DNA of 41,665 bases from an uncultured Chloroflexota bacterium (GTDB taxonomy: Bacteria > Chloroflexota > Dehalococcoidia > Lucifugimonadales > GCA-002694895): positions 1-41,665 of the forward strand of contig CAJWSY010000008.1 in NCBI GenBank assembly GCA_913045935.1, written 5' to 3'. The notes under the pieces are model-generated. The model had not been told where the DNA came from, did not search any database, and saw only the letters and a list, made by a program, of their open reading frames with translations. The position numbers and the translations under genes are program-made. Shown here piece by piece: positions 8,387 through 19,205 of the stretch. The first letter of the stretch is position 1. Each line of letters begins with the position of its first letter.

Positions 8387-9372
8387 TGTAATAAAGATTG
8401 TATGTTTATGCTTAAATCGTTATTTGTTTTGTTATTTTGAGAAATAAGTTTTTCAAGCTTAGTTTTTAATTTTTGTATGTGATTAGTATATTTTTTTGAA
8501 ATCTTATTTGAATAAAACAATTCATGCAAAAGTTTGATATCATTATTTTCCAACATTCGTTTCATATATATTGTACCTAGTTTTTTTACATGTTCGAGAT
8601 CATTTTCATATTCTTTAAAAACATAAGCTATCGGTAATATTTTTTTCTTATTTAAAATTTCATTTTCTAATTTACTAAAATTATAATTTAAATTTTCAGA
8701 AAGTAAATTTTTAAATGCGTATTCGTGCATTTCGTATAAATTTATTTCACCGATTGTTTTAAAAATACTTTTGATTAAATTTGTATTATCAAAAAGTTCT
8801 GAGATGTATAAATACGGCTCGATTTCTTTTAGTTCGTAGATGCTAACAATATTATCAAAGTTTATTTTGTATTGTTCAGAGTTTTGTAATTCTAAGAATT
8901 TACTTTTAAATATATTAGTATTCAATTTGTCGAATTTATTAAGTATGTTTAAAATTTCATTCTCTTCTATGTTTTTGTCATTAATTATTAATAACCTAGA
9001 TAAACTATATAGAGAATCTCCTACATTTATTGCTTGTGCAGGTCCCCATTTCCACCATAAAGTATCTTTGCCATTTGAGTTTGGTGTTCCCGACCCTATT
9101 TCGTCATGAACAATTATTCCAGATTTAAATAAAAACAAAGCAGATAAGCCTGTAATTATTTTAGAATAAGTAGTTTTATTAATGTGGGCATCAATGAAAT
9201 TAAGAGCATTTTTTATTTCTTTGAAATTTAGGTCTAAATATGAATTTTCAATTTTTATTTGATTAGTTTCATATATCTGATATGAGATCATATCTTTCAG
9301 GCCTTGGTCTATATCTTTAGTTGTATTCTCAATATTTATTACTATTTGTTCAAGGTGTTTGCTTAAATTCAT
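8383..9372 (-). CDS. Degenerate polyprenyl-synthase-like protein
   Basis: The fold looks like the all-alpha trans-isoprenyl diphosphate synthases. SALFLFKSGIIVHDEI (77-92), DTLWWKWGPAQAINVGD (103-119) and a later NKKKILPIAYVF match, respectively, the first Asp-rich helix, the GD-containing helix and the KK-LP helix of that family. The active-site motifs are gone: the first DDxxD is replaced by D90-E-I-G-S94, and no second Asp-rich motif occurs where IGEINLYEMHEYAF aligns. The length of 329 aa is normal for the family. It sits in the operon between tsaC and pgk with 4 bp overlaps on both sides, so it is expressed. It is probably not a prenyltransferase; its role is unknown. The family call is from motif memory. 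Confidence 0.6.
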   Translation of the reverse strand: MNLSKHLEQIVINIENTTKDIDQGLKDMISYQIYETNQIKIENSYLDLNFKEIKNALNFIDAHINKTTYSKIITGLSALFLFKSGIIVHDEIGSGTPNSNGKDTLWWKWGPAQAINVGDSLYSLSRLLIINDKNIEENEILNILNKFDKLNTNIFKSKFLELQNSEQYKINFDNIVSIYELKEIEPYLYISELFDNTNLIKSIFKTIGEINLYEMHEYAFKNLLSENLNYNFSKLENEILNKKKILPIAYVFKEYENDLEHVKKLGTIYMKRMLENNDIKLLHELFYSNKISKKYTNHIQKLKTKLEKLISQNNKTNNDLSINIQSLLQ

Positions 9373-9989
9373 TGAATATTTATCCCGGTATTTTTAATAT
9401 CATTTATTGTTATTTTCCCTTCTCTTATAATTTTAATTTTTTCTTTTGTCATATCTAAGATTGTGGACGGATTATTTGATGTTTTATTATAATCACCAAA
9501 AATTATCAGATCTACTTGATCTCCTAAGTCTTTTACAATATTTTCTTTTATCAAGCTATGTTTTTTTCCTGATATATTTGCACTAGTGCCTGTAATTCCA
9601 CTTTTTATTTTATTCATAATTTCAATTAAGTTAGAATTATCAGGAATTCTAATTGCAACATTTTCTGTATTCCCACTAATTATATTTGATATATTTGATT
9701 TTTTCTTGACTATAAGTGTTAATGCTCCTGGCATGAATGTTTCAATCAATTCCTCACATTCTTGACTTATATGTTCAGAGTATTCGTAAAAAAAACTTTT
9801 ATCAGGAACTAAAACAGGTATTCCTTTAGAAATATCTCTGCCTTTGATTTTTAGAATTCTTTTCAAACTATTTTCTTCATTTATAATACAACTAAGTGAA
9901 TAGATTGTGTCTGTAGGTAGTACTACAACTCCGCCATTAGATAGTAAATTAGTTATAATATTTTTTGTTTTGTCTAAAGAGAACTCCAT
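9369..9989 (-). CDS. tsaC: Threonylcarbamoyl-AMP synthase (Sua5/YrdC family)
   Basis: Makes L-threonylcarbamoyl-AMP for the t6A37 modification of ANN-decoding tRNAs. The YrdC-like core is recognisable by GGVVVLPTDTIYSLSC (19-34), the KGRD segment, the substrate-loop IRIPDNSNLI and GTSANISGKKHS. The length of 206 aa corresponds to the short (TsaC/YwlC) form without the Sua5 C-terminal domain. It is the first gene of the minus-strand operon and is divergent from guaA, with about 41 bp between start codons, so the two promoters overlap. Confidence 0.93.
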   Translation of the reverse strand: MEFSLDKTKNIITNLLSNGGVVVLPTDTIYSLSCIINEENSLKRILKIKGRDISKGIPVLVPDKSFFYEYSEHISQECEELIETFMPGALTLIVKKKSNISNIISGNTENVAIRIPDNSNLIEIMNKIKSGITGTSANISGKKHSLIKENIVKDLGDQVDLIIFGDYNKTSNNPSTILDMTKEKIKIIREGKITINDIKNTGINIQ

Positions 9990-9995
9990 ATTTTG

Positions 9996-10024
9996 TTGAC
10001 CTTGGTTAATTAATAATTTAAGAT
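9996..10024 (+). promoter_or_regulatory. guaA promoter, likely leaderless transcript
   Basis: TTGACC (9996-10001), a 17 bp spacer and TAAGAT (10019-10024) form a near-consensus vegetative promoter. Exactly six T residues separate the -10 box from the guaA ATG at 10031, so transcription would begin at or next to the start codon. There is no Shine-Dalgarno sequence. Confidence 0.6.
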
Positions 10025-10030
10025 TTTTTT

Positions 10031-11590
10031 ATGAGCTTATTAAATAATACTGAAAAGAAATATAACACAGTTATTATAATTGATTACGGATCACAATATT
10101 CCAAACTTATTGCAAGAAGAATTAGAGAATGTAATGTTTACTCTGAAATTATTACTCCTGATGAAAGTTATAGTAATTTAGCAAATAAAAACATAGGCGG
10201 TATAATCTTATCTGGAGGACCTGCTGGGATAAACGAACCTGGATCTCCTAAGATTCCGAATTGGCTTTACAAATTTGATGTCCCAATATTAGGTATATGC
10301 TATGGTTTGCAAGCAATAATTCATGACCAGGGCGGTTCTGTATCTTCTTCACAGCATTCTGAATACGGAAATTCTAAAATAAAAATTAAAAATTCAAAAG
10401 AAAAATTATTTAAAGGTTGTGATAATAATTTTAATGTTTGGATGAGTCATGGAGATTCTGTAACTTCAATGCCTGAAGGCTATGATCTAATAGCCTCAAC
10501 AGATTCATGCAAATATGCTGCTGTTAAATCAGGAAATATTTATGGTATACAATTTCATCCTGAAGTAGTCCATACTGAGAATGGTAGTAAAATTTTAGAT
10601 AATTTTGTGAAAGAAATATGTAAGATTTATCCTGAATGGACTTCTGAACATTTTATTACTACAACTATTGAAAAAATCAGAAAACAAGTTAATGATAATA
10701 AAGTACTTTGTGCAATCTCTGGAGGAGTTGATTCTTCCGTGACAGCAGCTTTAATAAATAAATCAATCGAATCTAATTTGATATGCTTGTTCGTCAATAA
10801 TGGGCTTTTAAGGAAAAATGAACATAAAGATGTTGTTAGAAAATTCAAAGAAGCTAATATTGATGTTCAGTATGTAGACGCTACAGAACAATTTATTTCT
10901 AATTTAAAAAATATAACTGATCCTGAAGAAAAAAGAAAAATAATAGGCAATACATTTATTTCTGTATTTGAGTCATTCACAAAAAAAAATGACGATATTA
11001 AGTTCCTGGCACAAGGAACTCTGTATCCAGATGTAATAGAGAGTGCTACTAATGATTCTCCAAATGCGTCAAAAATAAAAACTCACCATAATGTTGGAGG
11101 ACTCCCTGAAGACATGAATTTTGAACTTGTCGAACCATTAAGAAATTTATTTAAAGATGAAGTGAGAGGCATAGGGCGAGAATTGGGACTTCCAGATTTT
11201 TTAGTAGACAGACAACCGTTTCCAGGCCCAGGACTAGGGATTAGAATAATGGGTGAAATCACTTTTCCAAAACTTGAGTTATTAAGAGAAGCAGATTGGA
11301 TATTAATGGATGAAATTAAAAAAAATAATTTGTATGAAGATTTATGGCAAAGTTTTGCTGTACTACTTAATACACAAACAGTTGGTGTAATGGGAGACCA
11401 TAGAACGTATGAATATACTATAGCTATTCGTGCAGTGAAAAGCGAAGATGCTATGACTGCTGATTGGGCTAAATTACCTTACGATCTTCTAGATTCAATA
11501 TCATCTAGAATTACTAACGAGGTCAATGGCATTAATCGAGTGGTTTATGATATTACTAGTAAGCCTCCAGGAACAATTGAATGGGAGTGA
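10031..11590 (+). CDS. guaA: GMP synthase (glutamine-hydrolysing)
   Basis: Converts XMP to GMP with glutamine as ammonia donor. The N-terminal class I amidotransferase has its nucleophile C90 in [16 protein letters not shown] before it and the His/Glu pair in QFHPEV. The central ATP pyrophosphatase has the PP-loop SGGVDSSV (about residues 230-237). The C-terminal dimerisation domain ends in GTIEWE, the invariant end of the family. The length of 519 aa is typical. It is followed 13 bp later by the YyaL-like gene. Confidence 0.98.
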   Translation: MSLLNNTEKKYNTVIIIDYGSQYSKLIARRIRECNVYSEIITPDESYSNLANKNIGGIILSGGPAGINEPGSPKIPNWLYKFDVPILGICYGLQAIIHDQGGSVSSSQHSEYGNSKIKIKNSKEKLFKGCDNNFNVWMSHGDSVTSMPEGYDLIASTDSCKYAAVKSGNIYGIQFHPEVVHTENGSKILDNFVKEICKIYPEWTSEHFITTTIEKIRKQVNDNKVLCAISGGVDSSVTAALINKSIESNLICLFVNNGLLRKNEHKDVVRKFKEANIDVQYVDATEQFISNLKNITDPEEKRKIIGNTFISVFESFTKKNDDIKFLAQGTLYPDVIESATNDSPNASKIKTHHNVGGLPEDMNFELVEPLRNLFKDEVRGIGRELGLPDFLVDRQPFPGPGLGIRIMGEITFPKLELLREADWILMDEIKKNNLYEDLWQSFAVLLNTQTVGVMGDHRTYEYTIAIRAVKSEDAMTADWAKLPYDLLDSISSRITNEVNGINRVVYDITSKPPGTIEWE

Positions 11591-11603
11591 TGATTTAATT
11601 GTC

Positions 11604-13655
11604 ATGACTAATAAGTTAATAAATGAAATTAGTCCTTACTTGCAGCAACATGCAAACAATCCTGTTGATTGGTATCCATGGTCAGAAAAACCGTTTCAAA
11701 TAGCAAAAAAATATGACAAACCAGTTTTTTTAAGTATTGGATACTCTTCGTGTCATTGGTGCCATGTAATGGAAAAAGAAAGTTTTTCTGACAACGCAAT
11801 TGCTGAATATATGAATTCTAATTTTGTTTCTATTAAAGTGGACAGAGAAGAAAGACCCGACATTGATAGTATTTACATGGAATCTCTGCAGGCGTTAACC
11901 GGATCTGGTGGTTGGCCTGCTAGTTTATTTTTAACACCAGATAAGATTCCGTTTTTTGCTGGCACATATTTCCCGCCCAAAGATATGCATGGGCATCCGA
12001 GTTTTAAAAAGATTTTAGAATCTGTGCACGAACATTATATTCATAAAAAAGAGACAATAAATAGTATTGGAACCCAATTAAAAAAAATGTTACTTACTGA
12101 ATTAGAGGAAGATGGATTAACTAGTTCTGATCATGTGAAAAATACTTTAATACAACTTACCCAATCATTTGATTCTACAAATGGAGGATTTTCTAATGCA
12201 CCTAAATTCCCTCAGCCACATATTTTGGAATATTTATACTACTTAAAAATCAATTACCACAGGTATCAATCTTTAATTCCAGAAAATCAATTGGACCAAA
12301 TGATCATTCAATCAATTTCAAAAATGTCTAAGGGCGGCATATACGACCATATAGGAGGAGGGTTTCATAGATATACTGTTGATTCAAATTGGCAAACTCC
12401 TCATTTTGAAAAAATGTTATACGACAATGCTTTGCTTTCTAATATTTATTCAAAATTTTACGAAGAATATGATCAAGAATGGATGAAGTATATATCCGAG
12501 GATATTTTGGGATATTTAAACAAACACATGTCAAACAAATTTATTGGCTATTACGCGGCTCAAGATGCTGACTCTGAAGGTGAAGAAGGAAAGTATTATA
12601 TTTGGGAATTTAATGAATTGAAAGATAAATTAAGCAATAATGATTTAAAAATGGCAACGAAGGTTTTTAGTTTAAGCAAGAAAGGCAATTTTGAAAATAA
12701 AAATATATTAACAAAAGGATTGGTTGATATATACGAAAATGGTGGGATCCAGGAAAATGTTGATGAATTTAACAATTTAAAAGCTCATTTAAATAATATA
12801 AGAAATAAAAAAGAACAGCCTTTCACAGACAAGAAAATCATAACATCATGGAACGGAATGACAATTACTGCACTCATTCAAAATTACTTTTCCAGCTCTA
12901 AAATGGAATATTTAAATCAGGCAATTAATTCTACTCAATATATTTTAAATAATACTAAAAACAATAATTTAATTCCTAGATATATTATTAATGATAAACC
13001 AATCTATTCCCCTGCCCTTGAAGATTATGCTTTTTTTATAGAATCTTTACTCAAACTTAATCAAGCCACATTGAATTATAAATGGCTTGAAATTGCAATC
13101 TTATTAACTAATACAGTTATTGATTTGTATTGGGATGATAAATCAGGGTATATGTATGAAAGCAGCAAAGATGCTAAGGATTTATTTGTCAGACCTAAAT
13201 CTTTATATGACAACCCGTATACAAGCTCTTTTTCGAAAATGACTGAAATTTTGTATGTATTGGGTTCTTTTTTGGATAACCCAAATTATCTAAATATAGT
13301 ACAGAAAATAATGAATAAAATGATTCCATATATAGACAAAATTCCTCTACACACACTTTCTTGGATTAAAACTTTAGAAAAAATAAATTATGATCAAAAA
13401 TATCATTTATTTATAATTCATGAAGATAAAGATATAGATCTTGTGTTCAACAAGCTAAAAATAAATAATATTCCTAATCTTATTTATTTTGGTAAATCTA
13501 ATACCATTGATACTGGGTATCAAGTTTTTAAAGATAAAAAATCGATAGATGGTATTCCTACATTTTATTTATGCAAATCGTATTCCTGTGATTTGCCCAC
13601 AAATTCATTTGATGATATAAAATCACAATTAAAAAATGCCATTAATAATCTCTAA
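11604..13655 (+). CDS. YyaL/SSP411-family thioredoxin-domain protein (DUF255)
   Basis: Large two-part protein of unknown physiological role. The N-terminal DUF255 thioredoxin-like domain holds the CxxC motif at C50-H-W-C53 inside [15 protein letters not shown], preceded by the family's opening [20 protein letters not shown]. The rest, to residue 683, is a six-hairpin alpha/alpha-toroid related to glycoside-processing folds, with [36 protein letters not shown]-type segments and [13 protein letters not shown]. The frame is open upstream to 11526, inside guaA, but the family's conserved N terminus begins right after ATG 11604, so that start is chosen. It converges on ggt with a 14 bp overlap. 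Confidence 0.93.
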   Translation: MTNKLINEISPYLQQHANNPVDWYPWSEKPFQIAKKYDKPVFLSIGYSSCHWCHVMEKESFSDNAIAEYMNSNFVSIKVDREERPDIDSIYMESLQALTGSGGWPASLFLTPDKIPFFAGTYFPPKDMHGHPSFKKILESVHEHYIHKKETINSIGTQLKKMLLTELEEDGLTSSDHVKNTLIQLTQSFDSTNGGFSNAPKFPQPHILEYLYYLKINYHRYQSLIPENQLDQMIIQSISKMSKGGIYDHIGGGFHRYTVDSNWQTPHFEKMLYDNALLSNIYSKFYEEYDQEWMKYISEDILGYLNKHMSNKFIGYYAAQDADSEGEEGKYYIWEFNELKDKLSNNDLKMATKVFSLSKKGNFENKNILTKGLVDIYENGGIQENVDEFNNLKAHLNNIRNKKEQPFTDKKIITSWNGMTITALIQNYFSSSKMEYLNQAINSTQYILNNTKNNNLIPRYIINDKPIYSPALEDYAFFIESLLKLNQATLNYKWLEIAILLTNTVIDLYWDDKSGYMYESSKDAKDLFVRPKSLYDNPYTSSFSKMTEILYVLGSFLDNPNYLNIVQKIMNKMIPYIDKIPLHTLSWIKTLEKINYDQKYHLFIIHEDKDIDLVFNKLKINNIPNLIYFGKSNTIDTGYQVFKDKKSIDGIPTFYLCKSYSCDLPTNSFDDIKSQLKNAINNL

Positions 13656-15303
13656 AAGCATCTCCGGGTTTTGATGGAAGAGCAAACCCACCACTTAAAC
13701 CAGCAGGAGATCCGTCAGCTCTATGACAAGCAGCACCTTCCATAGTGTCATTTTTAAATAATATGGCATTCATACCACCAGCTACTCTATTAACCGAATT
13801 GGTTTTATGTCCCAATTTAGTTAGTTGATTTAGTGTCTTTTCAGGAAATTCGTATTCGAGTTCAAGCTCATAACCATCTGTCCATATTCTTGGTGATTCT
13901 ACAGCTGATTGTAAAGAAAATTTGTTATCTATAATTGCTATCAATGCCTGGCAAACTGCTCCAAATATTCTTCTTCCACCTGGTGTGCCTAACACAAGGA
14001 AAGGTTTATTATTTTTTGTAATAATTGTAGGTGTCATTGACGACAAACTTCTTTTGTATGGCTTGATTGAATTTGCATTACCTTTGTGTGGATCAAAAAG
14101 TAGCATGCAGTTATTCATCATCATTCCGGTTTCATTTATAGCAACACGGCTTCCAAAAGCATTATTTATGGTTTGTGTCATGGAAACTATATTTCCTTCA
14201 TTGTCGGCTACATTAAAATGAGTTGTATTATTACTGTCATTATCTACCAATCCTTCGGTATATTGATAATCCTGTGATTTTTCTAAATCAATTTGTTTAG
14301 ATCTTTGAGTTGCATAGTTTTTAGAAAGCAAAGATTTTATAGGGATGTCTATATACTCAGGGTCACCTATGTATTGATATCTATCTGCAAAAACTAATTT
14401 AAAGGTTTCTGCTATTATGTGAATTCTTTCAGGGTCACTAAGTTTATATTTTTCGATTTCAAAATTTTCTAAAATATTTAACATTTGTATTAAACAAATG
14501 CCACCACTACTTACAGGCCCTACGGAGTTAATGGTGTAATTCTTATAGGTACCAATTATAGGATCTCTATAATAAATTTTTTGTTTTTTCAAATCTTCTA
14601 AAGTAATCAATCCATCATTTTTTTTCATTTCTTCTTCAATATGTTTACCTAATTCTCCTCCATGAAGGTAATCGGAACCATGTTTTGCTATTCCCTCTAA
14701 TGTTGTTGCAAAATTGGGGTTTTTTATAATTTGGTTTTTTTCTGGAATTATTCCATTGGGAAGATAAATATCTTTGCTTTCTTTAAATTGAGATAATCCT
14801 TCTGCGTTATCTCTGATATTGTTTGATAAATAATCCGATACTCTAAAACCATTTTTAGCAATATTTATTGCTGGATTAATTACTTCACTTAGAGGAAATT
14901 TTCCATGCTTTTCTACTAAATGAGTCCAAGTCAATAAATTTCCAGGAGTCCCTGATGCAAGATAGCCTATTGTATTAAGTTGGCCTTCAACTTCAAAATA
15001 TTTATCTAATTCATTGCTTATTGGATTAAACATAGATTCATAAGCTTTCCCAGGAGCACTACAATACCCGTCTATTGTAGAAAATCCAGATTCAGGTTTA
15101 TAAAAATTTGTAAATCCTCCCCCAAAAGGTCCTACCATCATAGGTTCAACAACTGACAAAGCAAATGCTGTTCCAACAGCAGCATCAAATGCATTACCTC
15201 CTGCCGCAAGAATCGATATTCCTACCGATGATGCAATTGGATGATTTGATGTAACTATGCCATTAGATGATGATATTGGTTGTTTTTTTGTAATTATATC
15301 CAT
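13642..15303 (-). CDS. ggt: Gamma-glutamyltransferase family protein, no signal peptide
   Basis: N-terminal nucleophile hydrolase that cleaves or transfers gamma-glutamyl groups, for example from glutathione. The autoprocessing threonine and new nucleophile is Thr360 in [10 protein letters not shown]. The upstream [20 protein letters not shown] (35-54) and GPFGGG, and the downstream [14 protein letters not shown], are conserved. The length of 553 aa is typical. Bacterial GGTs are usually exported, yet this one begins [15 protein letters not shown] with no hydrophobic leader, so it appears cytoplasmic; gamma-glutamyl hydrolases of other substrates share this fold. It is divergent from glcD (47 bp) and may share a regulatory region with it. 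Confidence 0.93.
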   Translation of the reverse strand: MDIITKKQPISSSNGIVTSNHPIASSVGISILAAGGNAFDAAVGTAFALSVVEPMMVGPFGGGFTNFYKPESGFSTIDGYCSAPGKAYESMFNPISNELDKYFEVEGQLNTIGYLASGTPGNLLTWTHLVEKHGKFPLSEVINPAINIAKNGFRVSDYLSNNIRDNAEGLSQFKESKDIYLPNGIIPEKNQIIKNPNFATTLEGIAKHGSDYLHGGELGKHIEEEMKKNDGLITLEDLKKQKIYYRDPIIGTYKNYTINSVGPVSSGGICLIQMLNILENFEIEKYKLSDPERIHIIAETFKLVFADRYQYIGDPEYIDIPIKSLLSKNYATQRSKQIDLEKSQDYQYTEGLVDNDSNNTTHFNVADNEGNIVSMTQTINNAFGSRVAINETGMMMNNCMLLFDPHKGNANSIKPYKRSLSSMTPTIITKNNKPFLVLGTPGGRRIFGAVCQALIAIIDNKFSLQSAVESPRIWTDGYELELEYEFPEKTLNQLTKLGHKTNSVNRVAGGMNAILFKNDTMEGAACHRADGSPAGLSGGFALPSKPGDAFRDY

Positions 15304-15350
15304 ATAAAATTTAGCCTTTCAAATATAATAATAGATATTATGGTTTTATT

Positions 15351-16757
15351 ATGAATATTAATCAATCTTTTAAGCAAAAATTAATTGATATCGTTGGATC
15401 TGATTACGTCATAGTCGATAAACAAGACATGATAGTTTACGAAAGTGATGGAACTCATGACAAAGGTATGCCTGATTATGTGACATTACCAGGTTCTGTT
15501 GAAGAAGTATCAAAATTAGTAATATTGGCAAATGATTATGGGATCCCAATTATAGCAAGAGGATCTGGAACAGGACTTAGTGGAGGTGCTGTTCCTATAA
15601 GCGGAGGATTAATAATTTCTGTGAATAGAATGAATAAAATCTTGAATATTGATCCAGAAAAAGCTACAGCTGTATTGGAAGCAGGTGTGATAAATTTAGA
15701 AATCAGTAAAAAAGCTTCTGAATATGGTTTGTTTTATGCTCCTGATCCCTCTAGTCAACAAGCTTGTTCGATTGGGGGTAATGTAGCAGAAAACTCAGGA
15801 GGACCTCATTGCCTTGCGTACGGAGTTACTACTAATCATATTTTGGCTATAGAGGTTGTTTTGCCTACAGGTGAAATTACATGGTTTGGAGAAATGAATA
15901 AAGAGAGTTCAGGAATTGATTTTAGAGGTTTGTTTATAGGATCAGAAGGTACTTTTGGTATATGTACAAAAGTTGTTGTAAAGTTATTAAAACAACCAGA
16001 AGAAGTTCAGACTTTTCTTATAGCATTCAATAATATAAATGATGCCGCAAATGCTACTACATCAATAATCGGTTCAGGCATAATTCCTTCTGCAATAGAG
16101 ATGATGGACCGCACAGCATCAAAAGCAGCAGAAGAAGGAACAAATGCAGGTATCCCTGAGAATTCTGATACAGTATTGTTAATTGAAATTGAAGGTTTCA
16201 AGGAAGATATAAAAGAGCAAGAATTATTAATAAAAGATATAGTAAATGAATTTGATCCAATAGAAATCAAATTAGCAGCAAATACAAAAGAAAGAGATCT
16301 GTTTTGGAAAGCAAGAAAAGGTGTATTAGGTGCTTTGGGAAGAATTGCGCCAAATTACTTTTTGGTTGACGGAACTGTCCCAAGAACAAAACTCTCTTTT
16401 GTTCTTTCAGAAGTAAATAAATTGGCAAAAAAATACGGTTTGATAGTAGCAAATGTTCTTCATGCAGGGGATGGTAATTTGCATCCATGTATTATTTTTG
16501 ATCAACAAACACCAGGAGATACACAAAAAGCATTATCATTAGGGGGTGATATTTTAAAAGTTTGTGTTGAAAATGGAGGTGTTTTGAGTGGAGAGCATGG
16601 CATAGGTTATGAGAAAAAGGAATATATGCCCTTATTATTTTCTGAAAATGATATTAATTATATGAAAGAAATGAAGAATATTTTTGATAGTAAAAATAAT
16701 TTTAACCCCGGTAAAATTTTCCCTGAAATGAGTGATACAATTGAACAACCAAAATGA
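15351..16757 (+). CDS. glcD: FAD-linked 2-hydroxyacid dehydrogenase, GlcD type
   Basis: Catalytic FAD subunit of a glycolate/lactate-type oxidase complex. The FAD_binding_4 domain has PIIARGSGTGLSGGAVP (about 64-80) and the GGNVAENSGGPH loop (about 142-153). The C-terminal FAD-oxidase domain has VLHAGDGNLHP and SGEHGIG with substrate-binding histidines. The length of 468 aa is usual. Upstream, TATAAT at 15324-15329 would give a short leader. The downstream genes glcE (26 bp overlap) and glcF complete the complex. Glycolate is the default substrate by family; D-lactate or another 2-hydroxyacid is possible. Confidence 0.92.
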   Translation: MNINQSFKQKLIDIVGSDYVIVDKQDMIVYESDGTHDKGMPDYVTLPGSVEEVSKLVILANDYGIPIIARGSGTGLSGGAVPISGGLIISVNRMNKILNIDPEKATAVLEAGVINLEISKKASEYGLFYAPDPSSQQACSIGGNVAENSGGPHCLAYGVTTNHILAIEVVLPTGEITWFGEMNKESSGIDFRGLFIGSEGTFGICTKVVVKLLKQPEEVQTFLIAFNNINDAANATTSIIGSGIIPSAIEMMDRTASKAAEEGTNAGIPENSDTVLLIEIEGFKEDIKEQELLIKDIVNEFDPIEIKLAANTKERDLFWKARKGVLGALGRIAPNYFLVDGTVPRTKLSFVLSEVNKLAKKYGLIVANVLHAGDGNLHPCIIFDQQTPGDTQKALSLGGDILKVCVENGGVLSGEHGIGYEKKEYMPLLFSENDINYMKEMKNIFDSKNNFNPGKIFPEMSDTIEQPK

Positions 16758-17919
16758 CAATAAAATTTTAAGCAATATTAGCCCTTCTGACAAATCAGAA
16801 TTAAAGCAAGCAACCAAAGAACTTTACAACTCAAAATCTCCCATGTCATTTATTGGAGGAGGAACCAAAATAAATTTTGGCAATGATTTCACTAAAGATA
16901 TAACTTTAATTAATACAAGTAAACTCAATAATATTATTGACTACAATCCCTCAGATTTAGTAGTTACTGTAGAATCTGGTACACAAATTAGAAAATTAGC
17001 AGATACACTTAAAGCTAATAATCAATTTTTGGGTTTTAGGTTACCATTTTATGATACTAGCACAATCGGTGGGAGCCTGGCTTTTGGTTACTCCGGAACA
17101 TATAGATTTAACGATATTCATTTAAGAGATTCCGTGATTGGATTAGAATTTTTGAACCATTTTGGTAATTATGTTCAATCCGGAGGACGTGTAGTTAAAA
17201 ATGTATCTGGATATGATGTTCACAAATTATTTATTGGCACATATGGATCATTTGGTCCTATTTATTCAATATCATTTAAAGTTTATCCAATTCCAAAAAC
17301 ACGAAAAAAAATAGAATTGTTATTCGATAACATGAATGACGCTTTGATATTTGGCAAACAGTTTGTTTTATATAATTGGAATGTCCCAAGATTGTATGTA
17401 AGCAAATCTGATTCAACTAGTAAGTATAAACTAGGATTGGATATAGTAGGTACAAGTTCGGTAGTAAATAAAATTATAAATTCTATTAATTATGATTTCT
17501 CAAAGAACATATTATCTACTGACGAAATGCTTTCTGACAAGTATATAGATGATTTTGGATATTCATTAGATGCAAATGAAATTTTAGTTAAAATCAATTC
17601 CTATAAAAATGACTTTTTCGCACCAATAGTTAGTTATCTTGAAACACAAAAACTTAAATATGATTTCATGATTAATCCCATATTTGGATTTGCATTGTTA
17701 GTGATACAAGATAATAAAGATCTTAATAATTTTTTTAATAATTTAGAATTACAAATTATTAAAAATAATATGATTATGCAAATTGAATGGAATAATTCGC
17801 ATCAACACAATTTTAATTTGACTAATGATAATTCTGATAATATAAATAAAATCTTAACAAAATCTTTTAAAAATACTTATGATAAAAACAACTTGTTCAG
17901 CCCAGGTAAACTGTTATGA
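16732..17919 (+). CDS. glcE: FAD-binding subunit of glycolate oxidase, GlcE type
   Basis: Second FAD-domain subunit of the GlcDEF complex. FIGGGTKINFG (about 40-50), TIGGSLAFGYSGTYRF (about 111-126) and GGRVVKNVSGYDVHKLFIG (about 151-169) are the GlcE form of the FAD-binding PCMH fold; the GlcD-type C-terminal HAGDGN motif is absent, as expected. The reading frame starts at GTG 16732, 26 bp inside glcD; an alternative TTG lies at 16741. It ends in SPGKLL and overlaps glcF by the ATGA tetranucleotide, indicating coupled translation. Confidence 0.88.
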   Translation: MIQLNNQNDNKILSNISPSDKSELKQATKELYNSKSPMSFIGGGTKINFGNDFTKDITLINTSKLNNIIDYNPSDLVVTVESGTQIRKLADTLKANNQFLGFRLPFYDTSTIGGSLAFGYSGTYRFNDIHLRDSVIGLEFLNHFGNYVQSGGRVVKNVSGYDVHKLFIGTYGSFGPIYSISFKVYPIPKTRKKIELLFDNMNDALIFGKQFVLYNWNVPRLYVSKSDSTSKYKLGLDIVGTSSVVNKIINSINYDFSKNILSTDEMLSDKYIDDFGYSLDANEILVKINSYKNDFFAPIVSYLETQKLKYDFMINPIFGFALLVIQDNKDLNNFFNNLELQIIKNNMIMQIEWNNSHQHNFNLTNDNSDNINKILTKSFKNTYDKNNLFSPGKLL

Positions 17920-19205
17920 CAATAAAATCGTATATAGATAATGTAAAAGATGAAGTTTACAAATGCGTCCACTGTGGATTTTGTTTGACCGCTTGCCCTA
18001 CATACCTTGTTAGTGGTCAAGAATTAGAATCTCCAAGAGGTAGAATTACTTTGATGAAAGCCACAATAGAATCAGAAATCATTCCCGATTCAAACACTTT
18101 TGCTCATTGGGATAGATGTATACAATGCAGGGCTTGTGAACCTGCGTGTCCGTCAGGTGTTAATTATGGTTTGTTAATTGAAGCAACCAAAACAGGAATG
18201 AATGAAGTGCGATCTGAATCTTTTATTTACCGTTATAATTTGAAAATCATTCTTAATTTATTAATTTCAAAATGGTTTGTAAATCTTAATGCGCTTATTT
18301 TTAGGATATATAACAAATTAAAAATTTCCCAATTAATAAATAAGGTTAAACTTAATAAGTTATTACCTAAGAAAATTAATGAACTAGAAAAAATGATCCC
18401 CATAATTAATGGATTCCCATTAAAGTCAGGAAATTATCCTTCTGACACAAATAATAATTTTAAAGTTATGTTATTTAGAGGCTGTGTTATGCCTGGTATT
18501 CATGGTGACAATATGAGAAAAACAATTTATTTATTAAATCATTTAGGATTTGATGTTGAAGTGTTAGATAATGAAGTTTGTTGTGGCTCAATAAGTTCGC
18601 ATAATGGTGACTCAGATATGACATTAAAGTTAGCAAAAACAAATATTGATAATTTTTTACAAAACGAATCAAAATATCTTTTAATATCATCCGCAGGCTG
18701 TGGTACCAGAATAAAAGAGTATAATCATTTATTTAATAAAAATTCATCATATTACAACAAAGCGTTATTGTTAAAAGAAAAGACTATGGATATTTATGAA
18801 TTTTTGTATAATAATTTGCCGTTTAAGCCAGAAGGTAATATTAATTTAACGGTATCATATCAACCTGCATGTCATTTGATAAATACACAAAAAATTATTG
18901 ATCCCCCTGTAGAGTTATTAAAAATGATACCTGGAATTAAGTACGTTGAATTACCTTCAAGTAACATATGTTGTGGAGCGGGAGGAGCTTACTCGATTAC
19001 TCAACCAGAGTGGTCAAAAAAAGTATTAAACAAAAAAATGACAGAATTTAAGTCAATAAATGCTGATATACTTACTGTATCCAACCCAGGTTGTTTAATT
19101 CAATTACAAAATGGAATACAAGAATCAAGTATTAGTTCTGATATTATGTACGTAACTGATTTACTTTATAATTCTTATTTGAAAGGAGAGAAAAATGAAT
19201 CTTAG
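17916..19205 (+). CDS. glcF: Iron-sulfur subunit of glycolate oxidase, GlcF type
   Basis: Electron-transfer subunit that passes electrons from GlcD/E towards the quinone pool. Two 4Fe-4S motifs lie at C17-C20-C23-C27 (CVHCGFCLTACPTY) and C68-C71-C74-C78 (CIQCRACEPACPSG). The C-terminal half has two cysteine-rich CCG domains, with CCGSISSHNGD and CCGAGGAYSI preceded by GCVMPG and ACHL. The length of 429 aa is typical. The last 11 bp contain the start of the following SDR gene, and the AAAGGAGAG ribosome-binding site of that gene lies inside the glcF reading frame. Confidence 0.94.
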   Translation: MTIKSYIDNVKDEVYKCVHCGFCLTACPTYLVSGQELESPRGRITLMKATIESEIIPDSNTFAHWDRCIQCRACEPACPSGVNYGLLIEATKTGMNEVRSESFIYRYNLKIILNLLISKWFVNLNALIFRIYNKLKISQLINKVKLNKLLPKKINELEKMIPIINGFPLKSGNYPSDTNNNFKVMLFRGCVMPGIHGDNMRKTIYLLNHLGFDVEVLDNEVCCGSISSHNGDSDMTLKLAKTNIDNFLQNESKYLLISSAGCGTRIKEYNHLFNKNSSYYNKALLLKEKTMDIYEFLYNNLPFKPEGNINLTVSYQPACHLINTQKIIDPPVELLKMIPGIKYVELPSSNICCGAGGAYSITQPEWSKKVLNKKMTEFKSINADILTVSNPGCLIQLQNGIQESSISSDIMYVTDLLYNSYLKGEKNES

